NCBI GenBank assembly: GCA_947565305.1
Contig: CANOFO010000003.1
Location: 1 to 64,000, forward strand
Length of the DNA: 64,000 nt
DNA from: an uncultured Lachnospiraceae bacterium
Lineage (GTDB): Bacteria; Bacillota; Clostridia; Lachnospirales; Lachnospiraceae
Direction: 5' to 3'
A program made the translations under genes and the position numbers. The notes under the pieces were generated by a model that saw only the letters and a list, made by a program, of their open reading frames with translations, searched no databases and had not been told where the DNA came from. Numbering within the stretch: position 1 is the first letter of the stretch; every line of letters starts with the position of its first letter. This document shows positions 26,605 to 35,984 of this stretch, in pieces.

Positions 26605-27804
26605 ATGAACATATTAGTAGTCAACTGTGGAAGTTCCTCCCTGAAATACCAGGTAATCAACTCTGATACGGAGGCAGTGCTGGCAAAGGGATTGTGTGAG
26701 AGGATCGGCCTGGACGGCAGGCTGGTATACCAGAAAGCAGGCGGTGAAAAGGAGATTACCGATGCGGATATGCCCACACATAAGCAGGCAATCCAGATGG
26801 TATTGGATGCGCTGGTGAATCCTAAGACAGGAGCGCTGAAGAGTCTGGAGGAAATCGGAGCAGTCGGGCACAGAGTTGTCCATGGCGGGGAGAAATTTGC
26901 TTCCTCCACAATTTTGAACGAGGAAGTGCTGGAAGTGATTGAGGAGTGCAACGATTTGGCGCCGCTGCATAATCCGGCTAATCTTATCGGCATCCGTGCA
27001 TGTCAGGAACTGATGCCGCATGTGCCCATGGTAGGCGTATTTGATACGGCATTCCATCAGACCATGCCGGAGGAAGCGTACCTCTATGGAATAGATTATG
27101 ATTATTATGAGAAATATAAAGTCAGAAGATACGGTTTCCACGGCACTTCCCACAGCTATGTCTCCAAACGTGCTGCCGAGATAGTAGGCAAACCTTATGA
27201 GGAGTTAAAGACCATAGTATGCCATTTGGGCAATGGAGCGTCCATCTGTGCTGTTAAGAATGGAAAATCCATTGACACTTCCATGGGGCTGACGCCTTTG
27301 GAGGGTCTGATTATGGGAACAAGGTCAGGCGATATCGACCCTGGAGCTATGGAATATCTGGCTAAGAAGGAAAATACAGACCTGGAAGGGATTATGGCTA
27401 TTTTAAATAAAAAATCCGGCGTACAGGGCTTGTCCCATATTTCCAGTGATTTCCGTGATTTGGAAGCGGCGGCAGAGAAAAATGACCCGGCAGGAATCCG
27501 TGCGCTGAGGACATACATTTACCGTGCAGCCAAATATGTGGGCGCTTACACTGCGGCGATGAACGGCGTGGATGTTATCTGCTTTACGGCAGGCGTTGGT
27601 GAGAACGGACCTAATACGAGGAAGGGTATCTGTGATTACCTGGGCTATCTGGGAGTGAAACTGGATGATAAGGCAAATGAGGTACATGGGGAAGAAACCA
27701 TTATTTCCACGCCCGATTCCAAGGTGACTGTCATCTGTCTGCCAACCAATGAAGAACTTGCCATTGCACGTGAAACGGTATCGTTAGTTACAGCATCAAA
27801 ATAG
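26605..27804 (+). CDS. ackA: Acetate kinase
   Basis: A 399-residue cytoplasmic kinase that makes ATP from acetyl phosphate, ending mixed-acid fermentation at acetate. It opens with M-N-I-L-V-V-N-C-G-S-S-S-L-K, with the active-site Asn7, and carries the G-H-R-V-V-H-G-G, Y-G-F-H-G-T-S-H and F-T-A-G-V-G-E-N motifs of the ASKHA fold. Length is standard. AAAGGAG precedes the ATG. pta, the usual partner, is not adjacent. A Spo0A box lies upstream of its promoter. Confidence 0.97.
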   Translation: MNILVVNCGSSSLKYQVINSDTEAVLAKGLCERIGLDGRLVYQKAGGEKEITDADMPTHKQAIQMVLDALVNPKTGALKSLEEIGAVGHRVVHGGEKFASSTILNEEVLEVIEECNDLAPLHNPANLIGIRACQELMPHVPMVGVFDTAFHQTMPEEAYLYGIDYDYYEKYKVRRYGFHGTSHSYVSKRAAEIVGKPYEELKTIVCHLGNGASICAVKNGKSIDTSMGLTPLEGLIMGTRSGDIDPGAMEYLAKKENTDLEGIMAILNKKSGVQGLSHISSDFRDLEAAAEKNDPAGIRALRTYIYRAAKYVGAYTAAMNGVDVICFTAGVGENGPNTRKGICDYLGYLGVKLDDKANEVHGEETIISTPDSKVTVICLPTNEELAIARETVSLVTASK

Positions 27805-27843
27805 TTCAGATTTTGCCACATAGGAGAAAGGAGACTGGTGAAT

Positions 27844-28131
27844 ATGAAGTATAGAAGAAGCAGTATAGAGGTGGAAGCTGTACAATATGAACTCGACAAA
27901 GGAATGGAAGATGGGTTTATGCCCTGGACTTCTATTGTGACCACTGGCTGGATTGCGACAGAGAAGCTGATTAAGATATCAAGAGAGGATGGGGTGGTGG
28001 TTTGTCCTTTTATCCAGAACCGCCGGGGGATGATTTTCCTGCGGGAAGGTGATTATATCATTACAGAGAAAGACCATGAGCGCCACGTCTGCGGGAAAGA
28101 TAAATTCCATAACCGTTATCATGAAATTTAA
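27844..28131 (+). CDS. Small protein of phage-associated type, function unknown
   Basis: A 95-residue protein with I-E-V-E-A-V-Q-Y near the start and E-G-D-Y-I-I-T...H-V-C-G-K-D-K-F-H-N-R-Y at the end. This architecture (valine/glutamate-rich beta strand, G-D-Y-I-I turn, then C-x-x-D-x-F-x-x-x-Y) recurs in small proteins of Clostridial phages, though I cannot name a function. AAAGGAGA lies 10 bases before the ATG; a GTG two codons earlier is also possible. It lies between ackA and a strong terminator, probably in the ackA transcript. Confidence 0.6.
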   Translation: MKYRRSSIEVEAVQYELDKGMEDGFMPWTSIVTTGWIATEKLIKISREDGVVVCPFIQNRRGMIFLREGDYIITEKDHERHVCGKDKFHNRYHEI

Positions 28132-28139
28132 TGCAAATG

Positions 28140-28166
28140 GGGCTGCCTTGGGCAGCCCTTTATTAT
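28140..28166 (+). terminator. Intrinsic terminator after the ackA unit
   Basis: GGGCTGCC (28140-28147) and GGCAGCCC (28151-28158) form a perfect GC-rich stem with a 3-base loop, followed by TTTATTAT. Confidence 0.85.
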
Positions 28167-28194
28167 CTTATGGGAAATTCCAAGGAGAAGATTT

Positions 28195-31100
28195 ATGTCA
28201 TTACAGTTAGTTTTCGGCAGTTCAGGAAGCGGTAAGTCCGATTATGTGTATAAGCGGGTTTTGCGACAGTCACAAAAGGAAACGGAGCGCACCTTTTTTG
28301 TACTGGTGCCGGAGCAGTTTACCATGCAGACCCAGCGGGAACTTGTATCCAGGCAGAATCAGCATTGCATCATGAATGTGGATGTGGTAAGTTTCAACCG
28401 CCTGGCCTACCGGATTTTTGATGAATTGGGCATGGGCAATCTGAATATCTTAGAGGAGACCGGGAAAAACCTGGTGCTGCGCCGTGTGGCAGAGGAACAG
28501 CAGGATAAGTTCATAGTCATGAAAGCCAGCATGAAGAAGGCAGGATATATCAGTGAAATGAAGTCCATTATTTCAGAGCTGACCCAGTACCGGATTACGC
28601 CGGGGCAGTTGGATGTATTGATTGCACAGGAGAATGAGACGCCGTTATTTCGCTATAAAATCCAGGACATCCAGACAATGTACCAGGGATTTACCGATTA
28701 CCTGCAAGGCAGATTCATTACCGGAGAAGAATTGTTAGAGGTATTCTCCCAGGTGGCGGACCAGTCTGAGCTGTTAAAAGATGCAGTGATTGTCCTGGAT
28801 GGATTTACTGGCTTTACGCCGATACAGTATCATCTCTTACAGTCATTGATTGGGATAGCCGGGGAAATCATGGTGACCGTGACGCTGGATGACAGGGAGG
28901 ACCCCTACTGCTGCCGCGGCATACAGGAATTATTTTACATGAGCAAGAAGACGGTTCAGGCTTTGGCAGAGGTTGCTGCAAAAAAGCATGTGGAAATCAG
29001 AGAACCAATCTGGGTGAAGCATGGGAATAAGAGCCGCTTTGCTGCTGCGCCGTCACTGCTGTGGCTGGAACGGAATCTGTTCCGGCCGCGGCCCCAGACC
29101 TACCAATTACCGCAGGATTTGAATCAGCCAGGAACTGAGGGACAGGCAAAGGAAGCAGGAGGGCAGCAGGATATTTTTCTCTATTCGCTGCCAGGTCCCA
29201 GGCAGGAACTGGATTTCATAGCAAGGGAAATCAGGGAACTGCTGCGCAGCGGATACCGCTATAAGGACTTTGCCATTGTCTGTGGGGATGTGGAAATGTA
29301 CGGCAATTATGCGAGGGAAGTTTTTGACACATATGAAATCCCTTTGTTTCTGGATACGAGAAAAGACATCCTCTTTCATCCGATGACAGAATTCCTCAGG
29401 CAGTCGTTGCTGGTCCTGGAGCAGGATTTTTCTTATGAATCGCTGCTCGGTTATCTGCGCAGCGGGCTTTCGGGGATAGCTGCAGAGGAGGCTGATCTTC
29501 TGGAGAACTATCTTCTTGCCATGAACATCCGGGGATTTCGCAAGTGGCAGCAGAAATGGGTGCGGCGAGGTCCCATCAAGGAGCAGCAGGAACTGGATGC
29601 AATCAATGGGCTGAGGGAACGGCTCATGCAGCAGTTTACTCCTTTGCGGCAAGTATTTAAAAGCAAAGGCACGGTGCTTGAAGTGTCAAAATCTCTCTAT
29701 GGGCTGATGGTTTCTCTGGATGTGGAAGGGAAGCTGCAGGATTATGAAGCTTATTTCCGGGAGGAGGGGGAGACCGCCCTCGCCGGGGAATATGCGCAGA
29801 TTTACCGGGTGGTTATGGATTTGCTTGATAAGATGGTGGAACTCTTGGGAGAGGAGCGCCTACCTGTCCGTGAATACCGCGAGATTTTGGAAGCTGGCAT
29901 GGAGGCGGCTGCAATCGGCATCATCCCGCCAGGCTATGACCGGGTGGTGCTGGGCGATATAGAGAGAAGCCGGCTTTCGGATATCAAGATATTATTTTTT
30001 GCAGGGGTCAATGATGGGCTGATTCCCAAGGCAGTGGAGCATGGGGGCATCATTTCCCAGACGGACCGGGAATTGTTTGCAGCCAATCAGATGGAGCTTG
30101 CACCTACCGACCGGGAGCGCAGTTTTATCCAGAAATTTTACCTGTACCTGAATCTGACAAAGCCCTCCGAGCGGCTGTACCTCACCTGGTTTCGTGTAAA
30201 TCAGGATGGCAAGGAGAGCCGTAAATCTTACCTGGTGGAGACCATACGCAAAATCTTCCCGCAGTTTGTGCCGGTGCGTGTAGCGGAACGTGGCGGTTTA
30301 GAACAGATTGTGACGCCGAAGGGCAGCCGGAGATTTTTTGTGGAGGGATTGAAGCGGGCAAAAAGAGGAGAGATTTCACCGGAATGGCTGGGGCTGTACC
30401 ATTGGTATGTGGACCAGGAGGAATGGCGGGAGCAGATACGCCCATTTCTGGAGGCTGCATTTTACAGTTACCATGAGGGGAATATGGGCGAAGAAATCAC
30501 GCGCGCCCTGTATGGGAGCGTACTGGAAAACAGCGTTACCCGCTTAGAGCAGTTCAGCGCCTGTGCCTGCAGCCATTTCCTGCAGTACGGCTTGAAGCTT
30601 AAGGAGCGCAGCCTGGGGGAATTTGCCCCGGTGGATATGGGCAGCATGTTCCATGAGGTATTGGAGCGCTATTCCTATGCCATGGAGAGGGCGGGCTACC
30701 ATTGGTTTGACGTGCCGCTTGAGGAGCAGGAACGCCTGATAAACCAGGCGGTAGAGGAAGCCTTGGGCGCAGGGTTTGACAGTATGTTGTTGGAGGAAGC
30801 GAGGACGGCTTATCTGGTAGAGCGGATGAAGCGGATTTTGCGGCGGACGGTGGAAACCATTGCACAGCAGGTGAAAACCAGCCATTTTGCCCCGGAGGGT
30901 TACGAGATTTCTTTTTCTTTCGCAGAGAATCTTAAAGCGGTGAATTTTACGCTCAGCGAGGAAGAAAAGATGCGGCTAACTGGCAGGATTGACCGCATAG
31001 ATACGCATAAGACAGAGGAGAAGGTCTATGTCAAGGTTGTGGATTATAAGTCCGGCGGCCAGGATTTTCAGCTATTGTCTTTCTATCACGGCCTGCAGCT

Positions 31101-31593
31101 GCAGCTTGTGGTGTATCTGAATTCAGCCATGGAAATCGTGAAGAAAAAGTATCCTGACAGGGAGGTTGTACCTGGAGGGATGTACTATTACCATCTGGAT
31201 GACCCGGTCATCGAGGGTGATTCCGGCAAGACAGATGAGGAAATCCGCGAGGAGATATTACAGAAATTAAAACTGAAGGGTGTCGCAGGCGAGGAGGAGG
31301 ATGAGAGCGTAAGTACCAAAGCCAGGCACGCCGGGCAAGAGGAGTTTGCAGTTTTGTCGCGTTATGTCAACCATAAAATCCGCCAAATCGGCAAGCGGAT
31401 TTTTGCCGGGGAGATTTCAGCCAACCCTTACCGTCTGGGGGGCGAGACCGGCTGTGATTACTGCCCTTACCATGGCGTCTGCGGTTTTGACGAGGGCATT
31501 CCCGGACAGAAATACCGCCAGCTGGAGGAGATTAAGGACGATGCGCTGATTTTCCAGAACATGCAGGAAGAACTGCAGTCAGATGAGGGATAG
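28195..31593 (+). CDS. addB: ATP-dependent nuclease subunit AddB
   Basis: An 1132-residue subunit of the AddAB helicase-nuclease, which resects double-strand breaks to Chi for RecA loading. It starts with the P-loop F-G-S-S-G-S-G-K-S (7-15). The C-terminal nuclease domain carries the iron-sulphur ligands: a Cys near 790 and C1087-x-x-C1090-x5-C1096, which wrap the nuclease as in Bacillus AddB. The nuclease core V-V-D-Y-K-S-G is near residue 955. AAGGAG precedes the ATG. The 3' end shows a 46-bp duplication that has changed the C-terminus. Confidence 0.95.
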   Translation: MSLQLVFGSSGSGKSDYVYKRVLRQSQKETERTFFVLVPEQFTMQTQRELVSRQNQHCIMNVDVVSFNRLAYRIFDELGMGNLNILEETGKNLVLRRVAEEQQDKFIVMKASMKKAGYISEMKSIISELTQYRITPGQLDVLIAQENETPLFRYKIQDIQTMYQGFTDYLQGRFITGEELLEVFSQVADQSELLKDAVIVLDGFTGFTPIQYHLLQSLIGIAGEIMVTVTLDDREDPYCCRGIQELFYMSKKTVQALAEVAAKKHVEIREPIWVKHGNKSRFAAAPSLLWLERNLFRPRPQTYQLPQDLNQPGTEGQAKEAGGQQDIFLYSLPGPRQELDFIAREIRELLRSGYRYKDFAIVCGDVEMYGNYAREVFDTYEIPLFLDTRKDILFHPMTEFLRQSLLVLEQDFSYESLLGYLRSGLSGIAAEEADLLENYLLAMNIRGFRKWQQKWVRRGPIKEQQELDAINGLRERLMQQFTPLRQVFKSKGTVLEVSKSLYGLMVSLDVEGKLQDYEAYFREEGETALAGEYAQIYRVVMDLLDKMVELLGEERLPVREYREILEAGMEAAAIGIIPPGYDRVVLGDIERSRLSDIKILFFAGVNDGLIPKAVEHGGIISQTDRELFAANQMELAPTDRERSFIQKFYLYLNLTKPSERLYLTWFRVNQDGKESRKSYLVETIRKIFPQFVPVRVAERGGLEQIVTPKGSRRFFVEGLKRAKRGEISPEWLGLYHWYVDQEEWREQIRPFLEAAFYSYHEGNMGEEITRALYGSVLENSVTRLEQFSACACSHFLQYGLKLKERSLGEFAPVDMGSMFHEVLERYSYAMERAGYHWFDVPLEEQERLINQAVEEALGAGFDSMLLEEARTAYLVERMKRILRRTVETIAQQVKTSHFAPEGYEISFSFAENLKAVNFTLSEEEKMRLTGRIDRIDTHKTEEKVYVKVVDYKSGGQDFQLLSFYHGLQLQLVVYLNSAMEIVKKKYPDREVVPGGMYYYHLDDPVIEGDSGKTDEEIREEILQKLKLKGVAGEEEDESVSTKARHAGQEEFAVLSRYVNHKIRQIGKRIFAGEISANPYRLGGETGCDYCPYHGVCGFDEGIPGQKYRQLEEIKDDALIFQNMQEELQSDEG

Positions 31594-31651
31594 CAGAATA
31601 GGTAACATGCAAGAGGAACTGCAGGCAGATGAGGAGAAAGAGGACAGGTAA
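31558..31651 (+). repeat. Imperfect 46-bp tandem duplication of the addB 3' end
   Basis: The stretch from AACATGCAGGAAGAACTGC at 31558 recurs, slightly changed, 46 bp downstream at 31604, with no insertions or deletions, and a third partial copy starts at about 31650. Copy 1 contains the addB stop. Copy 2 would encode M-Q-E-E-L-Q-A-D-E-E-K-E-D-R before a stop, perhaps the older C-terminus. Confidence 0.75.
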
Positions 31652-31683
31652 CATGTCGGTACACTGGAGGAGATAGAAGCAGT

Positions 31684-34600
31684 ATGGAGAGGAATTGGAC
31701 GAAGGAACAGCAGGAAGTAATTGAACTCAGGGGCAGGAATTTGCTGGTCTCTGCGGCGGCGGGAAGCGGCAAGACTGCCGTCCTGGTAGAGCGTATTATC
31801 CGCAAGATAACCGATGAAAGCCATCCGGTGGATATTGACAGGCTATTGATTGTGACCTTTACCAATGCGGCGGCAGCAGAGATGCGTGAGCGGATTGGGC
31901 TTGCATTGGCAGATGCACTGGAGAGACAGCCGGATAATGTGCATCTGCAGCGGCAGCAGACATTGTTACATAATGCGCAGATTACAACTATCCATAGTTT
32001 TTGCCTCTATGTCATCCGCAATTACTTCCACCGCATTGAGATGGAGCCGGATTTTCGGGTGGCAGAGGAAGGGGAATTGAAGCTTCTGCAGAGCGATGTC
32101 CTGGATGAGGTTCTCGAGCGCTATTATAAGGAGGCAAAGCCGGAGTTTCTGACGTTGTCTGAGACAATTGACACGGGCAAGACCGACAGGCTGTTAAAAG
32201 ACACCATCTTAAAGCTTTTTTCGTTCGCCATGAGCTATCCTTGGGTGGAGGAATGGCTTGAAGGCTGCAGGAAGCCTTTTCATGTGGATAATATGGAAGA
32301 ATTTGAGGCGCTTGACATGACCGCGGAATTGCTGGAATATCTGAAAAATCTCACCACACAGTGGGCGCAGCAGATAAGGCAGTGCAGGAATCTGGCCCTT
32401 ATGGAAGATGGACCGCAGAAGTATGAAACCCTGCTGCAGCAGGAGGTCGAGATGCTGGAAAGAATTGCAGAATGCAGCACTTATCAGGAATATTATCAAT
32501 ATATCCAGGAGATTTCTTTTGGGCGCCTTCCTGTGCTGCGCAATTTTGCGGGCGATATGAGGAAGAAAAAGCAGGTTATGAACATGCGGGATGAGGTGAA
32601 GGATTCTGTCAAAAAGATTAAGGCGCAGTTTTTCTTCCAGAGTCCGCACAAGGTGGTCGAGGATATCAAGAAGAGCCGTGCGGCGGCAGACATGCTCATA
32701 GAAGTGACGCTTGCTTTCATCCAAGCGTTTGCAGAAAAAAAACGCGAAAAAAACATCCTTGATTTCAACGACCAGGAGCATTTTGCCCTCAGAATCCTCG
32801 TAGATGAGAATACACACATGCCCAGCCGCACGGCGCAGGAGCTGCGCCAAAATTACGAGGAAATCATGATTGACGAATATCAGGATTCCAACAATGTGCA
32901 GGAAGCGATTCTTCGTGCAGTTTCCGCGGAGGCGGAGGGCGGGCATAATATTTTCATGGTGGGGGACGTCAAGCAGAGCATCTACCGTTTCCGCATGGCG
33001 CGCCCGGAACTCTTTATGGAGAAATATAATACTTACACGTCCGGGGAGAGCGAGAACCAGCGCGTGGACCTGCATAAGAATTTCCGCAGCCGTCCGCAGG
33101 TCCTAGAGGCGGTCAATGATATTTTCCGCAAGATAATGAACCATGATATTGGCAACATTACTTACGATGACCAGGCGGCATTGTATGCGGGCGCTTCCTT
33201 TCCAGGGGGTAAACCGGGAATGTTTGACACCAGGATGCTTGTTATCCAGCCCCAGGAAACTGGCAAAAATGCAGAAAATCTGGAGGCAGAGGAGATGGGG
33301 AGAAAGCTGCCGCCGATGAAGGCGCCGGAACTGGAAGCGCGGGCGGTGGGAATGGAAATACGCAGGATGATGAAAGAACAGCTTGTAAAAGGCGAAGATT
33401 CTGTGCAGGAGGATGGGAACGGCCTTCGCCCGGTACGTTACGGCGATATGGTAATCCTGCTCCGTTCCTTAGGCGAGTGGGCAGATACCTTTGTCAAGGT
33501 TTTGGGCGAGATGGGAATTCCGGTGCGCGCCACATCAGGAACAGGGTATTTTTCTGCCCTGGAAGTGCAGACCGCCTTGAACTTGTTGAAACTTCTGGAT
33601 AACCCAAGACAGGATATTCCCATGGCGGCAGTGCTTGCCTCACCGATTGTCGGGCTGACCGGGGAGGAGCTGGCGATGTTGCGGGTGCAGCATCCGGGGG
33701 AAGAATTTTATCAGTCAGTGCTGCGATTTAAACCGCAGGAAGAAAATGCAGAGACAACAGAAAAGATACAGCGTTTTCTGGAATTGCTGCAGAAATACAG
33801 GAAAAAAGTCTGTTACACGCCTATCCACCAGCTCTTGTACGAGATTTTGGAGGAGACCGGCTATCAGGCGTATGTCTATGCGCTGCCCGGCGGGGAGGTA
33901 AAGAAAGCGAACCTGGAGATGCTGGTGGAGAAGGCAATTGCCTATGAGAATACCAGCTACCGCGGACTGTTCCATTTTATACGTTATATGGAGCAGCTTC
34001 AAAAGTATGAGGTCGATTTTCCGCTGGCAGATGGGGATGAGGCGGAGGACGTAGTGCGGATTATGAGCATCCACAAGAGCAAAGGGCTGGAATTTCCCAT
34101 TGTGTTCGTGTCGGGTCTGGGGAAAAAATTTAACAGCCAGGATATACGCGAACAGGTGGTGCTCCATCCCGGGCTGGGTATCGGCATGGATGTGGTGGAT
34201 TTAGAACGTAGGCTGAAAACGCCGGGATTTACCAGGCAGCTGCTTGCGAGGAAGGTCACGCTGGAGAATATCGGGGAGGAACTGCGCGTCCTTTATGTGG
34301 CGTTGACGCGCGCGAAAGAAAAACTGATTCTCACCGGGGTATTAAGAAAGGCGGAAGAAAAGTTAAGTGAGCTGGGAATTGCGGTGCAGCATCTGTCGGG
34401 CGCTGCCTGTATGGAGGCTGAGGCTGCGGTGGAAAACTGCCAGGGGTTTCTGTCTTTTCTCAGGCGTCTGAATACCAATACATTCCTGCAGTTCTTGCTG
34501 CAGGCGCTGGCAGCTTATCCGGGGAAGTATCCGGTTGTCCTCTTAGGGCAGGAGGATCTTGCGGTGGAAGAGGAAACGCATGTGGTGGAAGAGGAACTGA

Positions 34601-35361
34601 CCAGGATAGATTTGCTGGCGAGGGTTCAGGAGAGGAATCCGCAGTGGGACAGAAAAGTGGAGGAACGGCTTGGTTATGAATATCCTTACTGTGAGGAGAG
34701 TGCGCTGCGCACGAAGGTGTCGGTATCAGAATTAAAGCACCGTGCCATGGACAGGATAGCCAAGGAAGAGCAGCTTACGCAGATAGGGCAGCCAGGACAG
34801 CAGGAGAGAGAGCCTTATATCCCGGCGTTTATGGAGGGAGCCTCGCAGGAAAATATGGGGGCCAAACGAGGGACAGCGATGCACCGGGTGCTGGAATGTT
34901 ATGATTTTACCGAGGAGGCAGACAGCTTAAAGGAACAGCTGGGCAAGATGGAGGAACAAGGTAAGGTTGATGGGGAAATGCTCAGCCTTGTGTATGTTCC
35001 GGCATTGCAGAAATTTCTGCAGACTTCTATGGGGCAGCGGATGCAGGAGGCGGCGCGCCAGGGTAAGCTGTATAAAGAGAAACCGTTTGTCATGGGCAAG
35101 CCAGCCCGGGAATGCTTAGAGGAGAGCGACAGCCGGGAAATGATTTTGATACAGGGGATTATTGATGTGTTTTTCGAGGAAGAAGACGGCATCGTGCTTC
35201 TGGATTATAAAACGGACAGTGTAAAAGCTGGAAAGGAATTGGCACAGCGTTACCGTACGCAGATGGAACTTTACCAGGAGGCGGTGGAGCGTGCCCTGGG
35301 AAAGGCAGTGAAAGAGAAGGTGTTATATTCTTTTTGCCTGGGCGAGGAAGTTTTTGTATAA
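31684..35361 (+). CDS. addA: ATP-dependent helicase/nuclease subunit AddA
   Basis: A 1225-residue UvrD-type 3'-5' helicase with a C-terminal RecB-like nuclease, the motor of AddAB. Walker A A-A-A-G-S-G-K-T is at 24-31. Other helicase motifs visible are D-E-Y-Q-D-S, G-D-V-K-Q-S-I-Y-R-F-R, M-S-I-H-K-S-K-G-L-E-F-P and L-Y-V-A-L-T-R-A-K-E-K-L. The nuclease part shows G-T-A-M-H-R-V-L and the catalytic D1174-Y-K1176-T-D. It lies 90 bp after addB; the gap holds the duplicated addB end. GGAGGAG lies about 10 bases before the ATG. Confidence 0.96.
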   Translation: MERNWTKEQQEVIELRGRNLLVSAAAGSGKTAVLVERIIRKITDESHPVDIDRLLIVTFTNAAAAEMRERIGLALADALERQPDNVHLQRQQTLLHNAQITTIHSFCLYVIRNYFHRIEMEPDFRVAEEGELKLLQSDVLDEVLERYYKEAKPEFLTLSETIDTGKTDRLLKDTILKLFSFAMSYPWVEEWLEGCRKPFHVDNMEEFEALDMTAELLEYLKNLTTQWAQQIRQCRNLALMEDGPQKYETLLQQEVEMLERIAECSTYQEYYQYIQEISFGRLPVLRNFAGDMRKKKQVMNMRDEVKDSVKKIKAQFFFQSPHKVVEDIKKSRAAADMLIEVTLAFIQAFAEKKREKNILDFNDQEHFALRILVDENTHMPSRTAQELRQNYEEIMIDEYQDSNNVQEAILRAVSAEAEGGHNIFMVGDVKQSIYRFRMARPELFMEKYNTYTSGESENQRVDLHKNFRSRPQVLEAVNDIFRKIMNHDIGNITYDDQAALYAGASFPGGKPGMFDTRMLVIQPQETGKNAENLEAEEMGRKLPPMKAPELEARAVGMEIRRMMKEQLVKGEDSVQEDGNGLRPVRYGDMVILLRSLGEWADTFVKVLGEMGIPVRATSGTGYFSALEVQTALNLLKLLDNPRQDIPMAAVLASPIVGLTGEELAMLRVQHPGEEFYQSVLRFKPQEENAETTEKIQRFLELLQKYRKKVCYTPIHQLLYEILEETGYQAYVYALPGGEVKKANLEMLVEKAIAYENTSYRGLFHFIRYMEQLQKYEVDFPLADGDEAEDVVRIMSIHKSKGLEFPIVFVSGLGKKFNSQDIREQVVLHPGLGIGMDVVDLERRLKTPGFTRQLLARKVTLENIGEELRVLYVALTRAKEKLILTGVLRKAEEKLSELGIAVQHLSGAACMEAEAAVENCQGFLSFLRRLNTNTFLQFLLQALAAYPGKYPVVLLGQEDLAVEEETHVVEEELTRIDLLARVQERNPQWDRKVEERLGYEYPYCEESALRTKVSVSELKHRAMDRIAKEEQLTQIGQPGQQEREPYIPAFMEGASQENMGAKRGTAMHRVLECYDFTEEADSLKEQLGKMEEQGKVDGEMLSLVYVPALQKFLQTSMGQRMQEAARQGKLYKEKPFVMGKPARECLEESDSREMILIQGIIDVFFEEEDGIVLLDYKTDSVKAGKELAQRYRTQMELYQEAVERALGKAVKEKVLYSFCLGEEVFV

Positions 35362-35382
35362 TATGATTGACAGGAGGCAGTT

Positions 35383-35961
35383 ATGGCAATGAGGTTTATT
35401 TTGGCTTCCGCTTCTCCCAGAAGGAGGGAGCTGTTAGAACAGGTGGGGGCAGAATTTGAAATTATTCCGGCCAAGGGGGAAGAGGTAATCACCGGCAGTG
35501 AGCCGACAGAGGTGGTATTGGAACTGTCAGCGCAAAAGGCGGCGGAGGTGGCAGACAGATTGCAGGGGGAAGAGGCAGTCATCCTTGGTGCGGATACCGT
35601 GGTAGCATACGAGGGGCAGATTTTGGGAAAGCCCAGGGATGCTGCGGATGCGGAACAGATGCTTTCCATGCTCTGCGGCAATACGCACAGCGTGTATACC
35701 GGGGTGACCATTGTCAGGGTACAAAATGGGAAATCTGAGCGCTGTTCCTTCTATGAGGAGACGGAGGTAACCATGTACCCCATGGGCAGAGAGCAGATTT
35801 TATCTTATATCCATACCGGGGAGCCCATGGATAAAGCCGGCGCTTATGGCATCCAGGGAAAAGGGGCGCTGTTTGTTGAGAAAATCAATGGGGACTACAA
35901 TAATGTGGTGGGGCTTCCGATTGCGAAAGTCTTTCAAATGATAAAGAGCAATTGGATGTAG
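35383..35961 (+). CDS. maf: Maf-like nucleoside triphosphate pyrophosphatase
   Basis: A 192-residue house-cleaning enzyme that hydrolyses non-canonical or excess nucleoside triphosphates (dTTP/UTP class in most Maf proteins) to monophosphates. The N-terminal L-A-S-A-S-P-R-R-R-E-L-L, the central G-A-D-T-V-V and K-P-R-D, and the C-terminal K-A-G-A-Y-G-I-Q-G-K-G-A are the family motifs. AGGAGG lies 6 bases before the ATG at 35383; a second ATG two codons later is possible. In many Firmicutes maf precedes mreBCD, which is not the case here. Confidence 0.95.
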   Translation: MAMRFILASASPRRRELLEQVGAEFEIIPAKGEEVITGSEPTEVVLELSAQKAAEVADRLQGEEAVILGADTVVAYEGQILGKPRDAADAEQMLSMLCGNTHSVYTGVTIVRVQNGKSERCSFYEETEVTMYPMGREQILSYIHTGEPMDKAGAYGIQGKGALFVEKINGDYNNVVGLPIAKVFQMIKSNWM

Positions 35962-35984
35962 ATTTTGTGGGGTGATATTGGATT

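Noticed and set aside
31607..31651. Mini-frame of 14 codons in the second copy of the addB repeat
   Set aside because: It is the duplicated tail of addB without a ribosome-binding site of its own, so not a separate gene.
32209..33075. 288-codon minus-strand open frame opposite addA
   Set aside because: Antisense to conserved helicase motifs; no independent support.
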